Source: UBA3951 sp050952125
Lineage (GTDB): Bacteria; Bacillota; Sulfobacillia; Fermentithermobacillales; Fermentithermobacillaceae
NCBI GenBank assembly: GCA_050952125.1
Contig: JBMNKK010000004.1
Coordinates: 620,001-684,000, forward strand
Direction: 5' to 3'
DNA length: 64,000 bases
Each line of letters starts with the position of its first letter. Positions within the stretch are counted from its first letter, which is position 1. The notes beneath the pieces are model-generated. The model saw only the letters and a program-made list of their open reading frames with translations, was not told where the DNA came from and did no database searches. Made by a program: the position numbers and the translations under genes. Positions 7,459 to 14,612 of this stretch are shown in pieces.

Positions 7459-8016
7459 CTAGTTCCTAGTGTTCCGCGGTTTGCAGATGAGCTCCAACAC
7501 CTGCGTTTCGAAGAATGTCTTGGCATGCGAAGGTAGCACGACGACCGCGGAATCAGCGCCGCCGCCGGAACCTCCTACCGCTATGACGGGCTCTCCGTAG
7601 GGGATGAGGCCGGCATCCAAAGCCATTGTGGCGATCTCCAGTGCGACCTTTACTCCCTGAGAAAACATGCGCAGAGTATCGGAGATAATCCCGCCCGGAT
7701 AGAGGCCGCCTTGCCTCTGAGTTATGGCACGTTCCACGTTACCAAAAAGGTGCGTAGTCGTCAGGACGTCGACTCCTGCTTCACGGAGTTCTTTGCGCAT
7801 TTCGGGGCTCATCTCGTCAAGCCCTGGGCTCTTGAACCCGACATGATGTGTCACGCACACCACGTGGATTCCACGGTTTACAAAGTGTTTGGCTGTGAAG
7901 CCGGTGTTTGATGCTACGACTATGTGATTGATGCCCGCTTCCTTGGCACGCGCCAAGGCCAATCGTGCCGTCTCTTCGGTGTTTTCTTTCCCTCTCTTTT
8001 CAAAGTACGTAGTCAT
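7459..8016 (-). CDS. Stand-alone pyruvate kinase C-terminal (alpha/beta) domain protein
   Basis: 185 residues that match only the C-terminal alpha/beta domain of pyruvate kinase: ENTEETARLALARAKEAGI, HIVVASNTGFTAKHF, GVKVALEIATMALDAGLI and VIAVGGSGGGADSAVVV. In pyruvate kinase this domain holds the allosteric site and no catalytic residues. Free-standing copies occur in archaea and clostridia without an assigned function. It lies 29 bases upstream of the isomerase gene in the same direction. A role in sensing a phosphorylated metabolite is an inference. Confidence 0.75.
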   Translation of the reverse strand: MTTYFEKRGKENTEETARLALARAKEAGINHIVVASNTGFTAKHFVNRGIHVVCVTHHVGFKSPGLDEMSPEMRKELREAGVDVLTTTHLFGNVERAITQRQGGLYPGGIISDTLRMFSQGVKVALEIATMALDAGLIPYGEPVIAVGGSGGGADSAVVVLPSHAKTFFETQVLELICKPRNTRN

Positions 8017-8045
8017 TCCCGTTCAACTCCTCTCAAGTTACTCAT

Positions 8046-9953
8046 TTAGGACGGGCTCAAGAGCGAGCATTCGCGATGGAGTTCTCTCACGTCCCAGTGG
8101 TTCTTGTCGTAGATCTGGAACGCTCGTTTCTCCATCAAGTGCTCTTCCTGTTCATGGCCCATATCCCTGTAAACGTGTGCCAACCAAAGGGCAGCACACG
8201 CGAGATCGCGCTGCGTGCCATCTCTCTGGAAGTAGTCTACGGCTTTTCTGCCCGCATCTATCGCCTCGGACAGGCGTCCGCTCAGCCTGTTGATAGAACC
8301 GTCAATTAGCCACAGCCATCCCATTTCGTGTAGCGATTGCTCATCTAGGTGAGGCAGTGCTTCGTCCAGATGCTTTCTAGCCATCTTGAGGTTTCCCTCT
8401 CGAAGGGCAACCTTGGCTAACTCAATGCTTCCCGACGCCCAACTGGCCATGAGGCCGCACGCCTTATGGATTTCTTGTGCCGCCGTCAGGTGCTTCCGAG
8501 CCTCGGCCATATTGTCGGCTCTATAGATTATCATGCCCAGGTTATGCCAGGCGGAGGCAAGATACTCCTGGGGAGTGTTCTGGCCCTCTGCAATACACGA
8601 AGAGAAGTATTCCCTCGCAGACTTCCAGTTTCTGCGTTCGAGCTCTATGAGTCCCATGAGCAGCGCTGAATGCGAGAGCACGTGCTGAACCTCAGGCGAG
8701 CTGCGCTCCTCGGTCCACCTTCGCGCTTCACGAAGAGCGTTTTCGGCTTCCCCGGACTTACCGCGCTGCAGGTAGATGTTCGCCAGATTGATCAGTAGAG
8801 GCCCATACAATGAGGAATCTCTTGACGCTATATCAAGGCCTTTTTTGTACCATGACGCGGCAAGATCGAGGTCGTATGGGGCAAACACCGCCCCCAGTTG
8901 ATTGCAGGCGTTTTCATGAAGCGCCCGCAGATCGGCAGCCTCAAAAGTTGCCGAAGCCTGGTCGGCCAGTTCCCTTGCAGCCAAGTAGTTGCCCCCTAGA
9001 GCGGCGCACTTGGCAGCCTCACATAGGCAGCGTCCTTTATTCTCGGAGTGGCCGAGTATCCCGTGTATGACAGCGCAGCCGTGCCACGAAGAGGCGGCTT
9101 CTTCATAGAGGCCTTCCCTTCGGAACTCCTTCGCCGCCTTTTCCATATAGATCGCGGCTTCTTTGTCCTCATTTGCCTTCACCAGCACCTCGCCGAGCTC
9201 ATTGAGGAAAAACGCTCCTTCATCAGGATAGAGCTGCATGGCCCTGGCTAGGCTTCTGTATATGTCTCTGATCTTGTTCTGACTGAAGAGCGATGTTACG
9301 GACCTGTACGGCACCAATAGGCGGACTCTAGTGGACTCGGTGCCCTCAACTAAAGAAACCAACTGCCGTTCCTTAAGGTCTCCGGTAAGCCGGTCGAAAT
9401 CCTCTTTAGCCAACTCAGAGACAGCTTTTATCCATTCCAGCCGCGCGTTTTCGCCCGCGAGCGAGTAGAGGGCGTGCAGTCTGGCTTGGTCCGGCGAAAG
9501 GTCCAAGAGGTCGGACTCTCTGCCTTCACGGTCTTCTACTGCGAACTCTTTCAATAGCTCGGACAGGAAGTACTTCACGCAGTGGACGTCGGTATCGTTT
9601 AGGGAACCAAGCACTACGTAAAACGGCGTCCTCCTATGTCTCAAGTTTGCCTTTGTCAGAAATAGCTCCACAACGTCTTTGAGTTCGTGCCGGTGAGAGT
9701 CTGTAAAGACAGCGCGCCGATCATCACGGTCTCTCACCGGAACATCTTCGGTATAGAGAAGCGAAAGGGGTACGTTGAGAACAGACGCTATCCTATCTTT
9801 ATACTCGTCGTTGAGGTTCTTGCGCGTCCCGTTCAAGACAAGAGAAAGGTAAGACTCAGAGAGACCGATCCTGGCGGCAAGATCCTTGATGCGGATATTC
9901 CTCTGAGCCAGAAGCCGTTTTACGTTGTTGGCGAAGGTCTCGATTGAAGACAT
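8046..9953 (-). CDS. HTH (Xre-type) plus tetratricopeptide-repeat regulator, RRNPP-like
   Basis: 635 residues. An Xre/Cro-type helix-turn-helix at about 8-65 (VKRLLAQRNIRIKDLAARIG, LSESYLSLVLNG) is followed by a linker and a long array of TPR-like helical repeats from about 235 to the end (for example LINLANIYLQRGKSGEAENA, SAWHNLGMIIYRADNMAEAR, SIELAKVALREGNLKMARKH). This is the layout of peptide-sensing RRNPP regulators (PlcR, PrgX, Rgg), although it is longer than those. A secreted repeat peptide gene lies immediately upstream in the same direction, about 90 bases away. The peptide is therefore the obvious candidate ligand; no direct evidence of binding is available. Confidence 0.8.
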   Translation of the reverse strand: MSSIETFANNVKRLLAQRNIRIKDLAARIGLSESYLSLVLNGTRKNLNDEYKDRIASVLNVPLSLLYTEDVPVRDRDDRRAVFTDSHRHELKDVVELFLTKANLRHRRTPFYVVLGSLNDTDVHCVKYFLSELLKEFAVEDREGRESDLLDLSPDQARLHALYSLAGENARLEWIKAVSELAKEDFDRLTGDLKERQLVSLVEGTESTRVRLLVPYRSVTSLFSQNKIRDIYRSLARAMQLYPDEGAFFLNELGEVLVKANEDKEAAIYMEKAAKEFRREGLYEEAASSWHGCAVIHGILGHSENKGRCLCEAAKCAALGGNYLAARELADQASATFEAADLRALHENACNQLGAVFAPYDLDLAASWYKKGLDIASRDSSLYGPLLINLANIYLQRGKSGEAENALREARRWTEERSSPEVQHVLSHSALLMGLIELERRNWKSAREYFSSCIAEGQNTPQEYLASAWHNLGMIIYRADNMAEARKHLTAAQEIHKACGLMASWASGSIELAKVALREGNLKMARKHLDEALPHLDEQSLHEMGWLWLIDGSINRLSGRLSEAIDAGRKAVDYFQRDGTQRDLACAALWLAHVYRDMGHEQEEHLMEKRAFQIYDKNHWDVRELHRECSLLSPS

Positions 9954-10043
9954 ATGTTCACCCTACTGGAGGCAAAAAGACACCGGGATTGGAGGTCCCG
10001 GTTCTTAGTTCTGGCACTATTCTACCAGATCACATAGTCACGG

Positions 10044-10367
10044 TCACGAGGTGTAGCCGATGCTGTTGGCATTGGGCCACGGCGGGACGATAGGCGGCGG
10101 GTACACCGGGCCATCGGCCACGATGGGTCCCATTCCGTTGCTGTTCTCGTCAGGCCACGGCGGGACGATAGGCGGCGGGTACACCGGGCCATCGGCCACG
10201 ATGGGTCCCATTCCGTTGCTGTTCTCGTCAGGCCACGGCGGGACGATAGGCGGCGGATATACCGGACCATCGGCCACAACGGGTTCCGGGATGTAAGAGG
10301 ACACCGCGGAACCTAGCCCAAACAGAAACGCTGCGACTAGGAGAACACTGACGAATCTCTTCATCAT
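10044..10367 (-). CDS. Secreted peptide precursor with three proline-rich repeats (candidate signal peptide)
   Basis: 107 residues from the ATG at 10367 (ATG at 10364 also possible); GAGGAGG lies five bases upstream. Residues 1-22 are a Sec-type signal (basic MMKRF, then VSVLLVAAFLFGLGSAV). The exported part consists of three 26-residue units sharing ADGPVYPPPIVPPWP, at about 32-46, 58-72 and 84-98, separated by DENSNGMGPIV linkers. The last unit ends NANSIGYTS. There is no cysteine, no lipobox and no membrane segment after the signal. It sits directly upstream of the HTH-TPR regulator. The layout suggests a polyprotein pheromone that releases several identical peptides; a proline-rich surface peptide is the alternative. 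Confidence 0.75.
   Translation of the reverse strand: MMKRFVSVLLVAAFLFGLGSAVSSYIPEPVVADGPVYPPPIVPPWPDENSNGMGPIVADGPVYPPPIVPPWPDENSNGMGPIVADGPVYPPPIVPPWPNANSIGYTS
10075..10286. repeat. 78-bp direct repeat, three copies, in frame within the peptide gene
   Basis: Copies 10075-10152 and 10153-10230 are identical over all 78 bases; the third copy (from 10231 to about 10286) differs at several positions, mostly silent. 78 bases is 26 codons, so the copies encode whole peptide units. Identity at silent positions suggests recent duplication or gene conversion. Confidence 0.95.
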
Positions 10368-10435
10368 TAGCACCTCCTCAGTATTCTGTGAGAACAGTCC
10401 GCTTCGCCCTTGCTTCGTTATCTATCGCGAGTCTC

Positions 10436-10468
10436 AAAAAAAGTGGGGCAGCAAACCCAGGCTGCCCC
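10436..10468 (-). terminator. Intrinsic terminator in the leader of the peptide gene
   Basis: On the minus strand GGGGCAGC, an 8-base loop, GCTGCCCC, then AC and seven T residues. No minus-strand gene precedes it, so it either attenuates transcription into the peptide-regulator operon or ends a short RNA transcribed from about 10510. It lies about 70 bases upstream of the peptide start codon. Confidence 0.75.
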
Positions 10469-10518
10469 GTAAGGTGGATACCGGCTGAGCACTCGCGCGT
10501 TGTTGGGCAAGTTCGGAG

Positions 10519-10527
10519 ATTCTATCA
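10519..10527 (-). promoter_or_regulatory. Extended -10 promoter candidate for the peptide-regulator operon
   Basis: TGATAGAAT on the minus strand fits an extended -10 element (TGnTATAAT-like). No good -35 is seen. The start would be near 10511, about 43 bases before the leader terminator. The remaining 10374-10847 interval holds no other feature I can support; a TTGACA at 10724 on the plus strand has no matching -10. Confidence 0.35.
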
Positions 10528-10847
10528 GATATCCGCCGATCCCTGTGGCAGAAGGCGGAGGTGATGTCAGGTGTTGCCAAACGGAAACCGGAGTTTACGG
10601 ACAGAAAGGTTCTCGAATCATTTCATGCATTATGTAACATAGCGTATTCCGTCGGTTAAACCGGACCCCGTTTTCCGGTCTCGCGAGCCTCGGATAGTCA
10701 AGGAAATATTCCGCCAGTTAAAGTTGACATTCTCGGACTAACCCCAGGAAGAAGCAGTTTGGTAGATTCTGAGGAGTTGGGCTAGAAGGTTTCCAGCCCG
10801 CTCGAACGAATGTTATTCTATTGATCGGAAAGGGCGGACGCCTATTG

Positions 10848-11660
10848 ATGAGGATGCTGTTAACTCTGACCTGGCAAGATACTCTTCGCGCCGTGGTCGA
10901 TATCGCGATAGTTGCATACCTGTTCTATCAGGTATTCGTTCTCATACGTGGCACACGGGCAGTCCAGTTGCTGAAAGGCCTTGCAGTCCTGTTTGTCTTA
11001 GTACAGGTCACAGACTTCCTCAGGCTGCATACGATCAAGTGGCTGTTGGACAGGGTCAGCGACATGCTCTTTGTAGCCATACCCGTGGTGTTTTCCGCTG
11101 AGATCAGGAGAGCGCTTGAGCGGCTAGGGAAGGGAAGTCTGTTCACCCGTTCGCTTTTTCTGGCACCTGCCGCCACTCCCGAACAGGTTGTGGGTGAGAT
11201 CGCAGAAGCCGCCGGGAACCTGTCCAGAGACAGGACGGGCGCGCTCATAGTTGTTCAGAGGGAAGTTGGCCTCGATGAACACACGGATGATGCCATTGTT
11301 TTGGACTCGATCTTGTCCTCAGAGCTTCTTGAGAACATATTTGTCAAGAACACGCCGCTCCACGACGGCGCCGTTATCGTCAGGGGTGACAGGATAGTCG
11401 CGGCGGCGGTCTTTCTTCCCTCAACACAGGAGTCAGTTGCCATTGAACTCGGAGCGCGGCACAGGGCAGCGTTGGGGATAACTCAAGTTTCAGATGCTCT
11501 AGCCGTTATTGTCTCGGAAGAGACCGGTACCATATCGCTGGCTGTCGGCGGCAGGCTCCTCCGAGGTTTAGACACCAAGACTCTCAAGGAGAAGCTGCTT
11601 GAACTGCTGCCGCAAAGGCAGCTGGTTAGTCAGCTGTTTCATCGGGGGTCATCTAGATGA
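10848..11660 (+). CDS. cdaA: Diadenylate cyclase CdaA (c-di-AMP synthase)
   Basis: About 270 residues. Three N-terminal membrane helices (about 10-75) precede the DAC domain. The catalytic motifs are present: LHDGAVIVRGDRIVAAAVFL (DGA) and GARHRAALGITQVSDA (RHR), then VIVSEETGTISLA. The enzyme makes c-di-AMP from two ATP at the membrane. It is the first gene of cdaA-cdaR-glmM-glmS, as in Bacillus. ATG at 10848 is preferred; an in-frame TTG at 10821 gives nine more residues. It overlaps cdaR by four bases (ATGA). Its product is the ligand of the riboswitch at 1195-1340. Confidence 0.95.
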   Translation: MRMLLTLTWQDTLRAVVDIAIVAYLFYQVFVLIRGTRAVQLLKGLAVLFVLVQVTDFLRLHTIKWLLDRVSDMLFVAIPVVFSAEIRRALERLGKGSLFTRSLFLAPAATPEQVVGEIAEAAGNLSRDRTGALIVVQREVGLDEHTDDAIVLDSILSSELLENIFVKNTPLHDGAVIVRGDRIVAAAVFLPSTQESVAIELGARHRAALGITQVSDALAVIVSEETGTISLAVGGRLLRGLDTKTLKEKLLELLPQRQLVSQLFHRGSSR

Positions 11661-12865
11661 TGGAGAGGATTTTGAAGAGGGTTCCGTGGGCCAAAGTCGG
11701 CGCCATTGCTTTGGCGCTTTTTGCATGGTATCGGGTGACAAGCATCGAGAATCCGATTCAGACCAGAACCACGTACGTGAAGCTCCTGCTGCCGGAGGTA
11801 CCGGGTAAGATTGTGACCGAATTCTCTCCTGCCCAGGTTACTGTCACTGTCCAGGGCAGAGCCGAAACCCTGGACCGGATCGACTTCGACAGCCTATCGA
11901 TACCCTTGGATGTCTCTTCTCTGGAGGTAGGGGCTAACCAACTGCCGATCACGTTCGAGTCGCCCGTGGGCGGGGTGACGGTGCTTGATACTTACCCAAA
12001 GATTGCTTCTGTGTATGTGGACGTTGAGGAGACGAAAGTAATCGATGTATCCGTACAGACCCGGGGGCGACCCGACGAAGAGTACACTGCCCAAGCTCCG
12101 GTGCCGGGTGTAGGCAGCGTCAGGGTTACAGGACCGCGTACCGACGTGGAAAAGGTGGCGGCGGTAGTCGGTGTGATCGACATATCCGGAGCTGCGGGAA
12201 GCATCGAGGGGCAGTTAGTTGCGGTCACAGCGGTGGATGCCCAAAACAACGAAGTAAAGAATGTCACGGTTGACCCTGTCTCGATACCCGTTTCCGTGCC
12301 GATGAAGCAGCGCCCGCCGGCAAAGATGGTCGCTGTGAAGGCGGCCACCTACGGCACACCCAAGAAGGGTTACCGGGTCAAGTCGGTTTCTGTAGAACCT
12401 GCGTCCGTTAGAGTCAGAGGTGACCTATCGGTCACGGCAAGTCTCTCGTCCATCTCGGCTCAATCCGTGGATGTGACCGACCGCAGCGAGACATTCACTT
12501 ATGAAGCCAACTTGACGGTGCCGCAGGGCATCGAACTGGAGTCATCCCGGCGCGTGAGTGTGACCGTAGTGATAGAAGAAGAGATGATCCAAGCTACGTA
12601 CAGGAACGTAATTGTACAAATCGAGTCGCTGCCTGCGGGCTTCAAGTGGAAGGTCAATCCCACCACGGTCGATATCACCATTGAGGGCAGAAGTGACGTG
12701 GTTGAGGCAATCAACGAAGAAGACGTCCAGGCTTTCATTGACGCCTCGTGGGTAAAAGGTGCAGGCTCGCATAAACTGGTTGTGAATGTGAAGGGATTGC
12801 CGGACAGCGTTAGGTTCGACGCAATCGTGCCCAGCCAGGTAATACTCGAACTCGAGGTTAGATAG
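11657..12865 (+). CDS. cdaR: CdaR, YbbR-domain regulator of CdaA
   Basis: 402 residues. One N-terminal membrane helix (about 10-28, VGAIALALFAWYRV) anchors an extracytoplasmic chain of YbbR repeats with recurring patterns such as VTVTVQGRAETLDRI, VRVTGPRTDVEKVAAVVG, VRVRGDLSVTASLSSI and VDITIEGRSDVVEAI, about four copies. In related bacteria CdaR binds CdaA across the membrane and modulates c-di-AMP production. ATGA overlap with cdaA suggests translational coupling. No catalytic residues are expected. Confidence 0.92.
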   Translation: MMERILKRVPWAKVGAIALALFAWYRVTSIENPIQTRTTYVKLLLPEVPGKIVTEFSPAQVTVTVQGRAETLDRIDFDSLSIPLDVSSLEVGANQLPITFESPVGGVTVLDTYPKIASVYVDVEETKVIDVSVQTRGRPDEEYTAQAPVPGVGSVRVTGPRTDVEKVAAVVGVIDISGAAGSIEGQLVAVTAVDAQNNEVKNVTVDPVSIPVSVPMKQRPPAKMVAVKAATYGTPKKGYRVKSVSVEPASVRVRGDLSVTASLSSISAQSVDVTDRSETFTYEANLTVPQGIELESSRRVSVTVVIEEEMIQATYRNVIVQIESLPAGFKWKVNPTTVDITIEGRSDVVEAINEEDVQAFIDASWVKGAGSHKLVVNVKGLPDSVRFDAIVPSQVILELEVR

Positions 12866-12885
12866 CGACTAGCGGAGGATATGAG

Positions 12886-14250
12886 ATGAACCTCTTTGGT
12901 ACTGACGGAATTCGCGGCGTTGCCAATGCCGATCTTACCTGGCACATAGCGTATAGACTCGGAAGAGCCATGGGAACGTACCTATCGCCGGGCGCCGATC
13001 TCTGCATCGGCCGAGATACGCGCATATCCTGCGATATGCTGGAGGCGGCGCTCGTGGCCGGGCTAACATCCGCCGGCCGTAATGTCGTGCGGTTGGGTGT
13101 CATCACGACACCCGGGCTGTCGTATCTGGTGAAGGCCCTGAACCTTGGCGGAGGCGTGATGATATCCGCGTCTCACAATCCTGCCGAGTATAACGGGCTT
13201 AAGGTGTTCGGTTCTGACGGCAAGAAGATTTCAGATGAGGTAGAGAGCCTTTTCTCTGACTTCATACTTGCTGAGGATGATGCCGGCCCGTTTCCGTGTG
13301 GACCCTCAATCGGGCGAGTTGTTCCGGGTGAGGCTGCTCTGCTCCGCTACATGCGCTTTCTGCAAGGAGTCCCTACCGCAAGCATGCGTGGGCTGAGAGT
13401 CGTTATTGATACGGCCAATGGGTCTACCTCAGCGATAGCTCCTAAGGTATGGGCGGACCTTGGCGCTCAAGTGGTTGTTATCAATAACACACCGGATGGG
13501 TGCAACATCAACAAGGATTGCGGTTCAACTCACTTGGAGGCGCTTATCGAGAAGGTGCGGGAGTCTGCAGCCGGAGGGTCTTCCAGCAAGTTCCACGCCG
13601 GATTTGCCTATGACGGTGACGGCGACCGCTGCTTGGTTCTCGATGAGAAAGGCAACGTACTCGACGGCGATCACATCATGGCGATTTTGGCGCTAGATAT
13701 GAAGGAGCGGGGTCACCTCGCCAAGAGCACCGTCGTAGGGACCGTAATGAGCAATTTTGGGTTGGAAAGGTGCCTTCGCGACCACAATATCTCCCTTGAA
13801 CGGACCCCTGTGGGCGATCGTTTCGTCTTAGAAAAGATGGAAGCAGGTGGGTTCAAACTAGGCGGAGAGCAGTCCGGCCACATCATCGTAAGAGACGCTC
13901 TTTGGGCAGGCGACGGAATCCTGACTTCGCTCCTGGTGGCAGACGTGATGGTTAGGTCCGGCAAGTCCCTGTCGGAATTGGGGAGTGTGATGGAGAGTAT
14001 CCCCCAGACGTTGGTCAACGTGAGGGCTTATGACCCGAAGGCTTTGGCCAAATCGGAAGTTGTCACGCGAGCGGTTTCCAAGGCCCAATCCGATCTCGGG
14101 GGCAGAGGTCGGGTACTCGTGAGACCGTCAGGTACAGAGCCACTGGTAAGGATCATGGTTGAGAGCGAGGACTCTCACCTGGTAACATCCTGCATAGAAT
14201 ACCTGGAGGAGGTGATTAAGAAAGAGAATGATGCGGTAAAGGAAAGATAG
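12886..14250 (+). CDS. glmM: Phosphoglucosamine mutase GlmM
   Basis: 454 residues, standard length. It begins MNLFGTDGIRGVAN, has the phosphoserine loop ISASHNPAEYNGLK (Ser near residue 100), the metal site YDGDGDRC, the sugar-binding GGEQSGHII and the phosphate-binding RPSGTEPLVRIMVE. It converts glucosamine-6-phosphate to glucosamine-1-phosphate for UDP-GlcNAc and peptidoglycan. In Bacillus and Lactococcus it also binds and inhibits CdaA, and the operon order here fits that link. It starts 20 bases after cdaR, with AGCGGAGGAT before the ATG. Confidence 0.97.
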   Translation: MNLFGTDGIRGVANADLTWHIAYRLGRAMGTYLSPGADLCIGRDTRISCDMLEAALVAGLTSAGRNVVRLGVITTPGLSYLVKALNLGGGVMISASHNPAEYNGLKVFGSDGKKISDEVESLFSDFILAEDDAGPFPCGPSIGRVVPGEAALLRYMRFLQGVPTASMRGLRVVIDTANGSTSAIAPKVWADLGAQVVVINNTPDGCNINKDCGSTHLEALIEKVRESAAGGSSSKFHAGFAYDGDGDRCLVLDEKGNVLDGDHIMAILALDMKERGHLAKSTVVGTVMSNFGLERCLRDHNISLERTPVGDRFVLEKMEAGGFKLGGEQSGHIIVRDALWAGDGILTSLLVADVMVRSGKSLSELGSVMESIPQTLVNVRAYDPKALAKSEVVTRAVSKAQSDLGGRGRVLVRPSGTEPLVRIMVESEDSHLVTSCIEYLEEVIKKENDAVKER

Positions 14251-14346
14251 ACGAGGTGCCGGCGGCCTTATGACGGCCGGTTGGCACGGGGCGTCGGAGA
14301 GGACAAATCGCCAAAATCCGGCGAGCGCGGCAGTTTCAGTACCGAG

Positions 14347-14520
14347 ATAGCGCCTGGACTCCCAGCATGACCTCAACGTAGGTTGGCGGGATTGCACACA
14401 TCCCGCCGGGAGTTGACGAGGATAGGGGAATTCGAAAGATTCGGCGGGTCCCCTACGGTTGGCCACAACCGATAACGGCCTTTCAAAACCTCCGGGTGAC
14501 CGGAAAACAATAGAGGCCAG
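14347..14520 (+). ncRNA. glmS ribozyme (self-cleaving, glucosamine-6-phosphate-responsive)
   Basis: The 5' end has the cleavage site A^GCGCC (between 14349 and 14350). It is followed by the conserved core GGAGTTGACGAGGAT, ATTCGAAAGATTCGGCGGG and CAACCGATAACGGCC, and the P4 region with TTCAAAACC, CCGGGTGACCGG and AAAACAATAGAGG. It lies 92 bases upstream of glmS. With glucosamine-6-phosphate it cleaves its own mRNA and lowers GlmS. A separate GC-rich hairpin at 14256-14287, just after the glmM stop, lacks a T-run and may protect the 3' end of the upstream message. Recognised by eye from the family consensus. Confidence 0.93.
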
Positions 14521-14612
14521 GTGGTTGCCGCAGCATTTGTGTATTCCCTCCGTTAGCCCTCGGTTTCACGCTTTCAGAGCATTTCTCATGCAGAGCAGAG
14601 GAGGAGACCTAA

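Noticed and set aside
10075..10286. Possible CRISPR-like or satellite repeat
   Set aside because: The copies are contiguous, have no spacers and are exactly 26 codons in frame with a signal-peptide-bearing gene. Open frames on both strands here are a by-product of the repeat.
10724..10729. TTGACA as the -35 box of cdaA
   Set aside because: No acceptable -10 box lies 16-18 bases downstream; the cdaA promoter remains unlocated.
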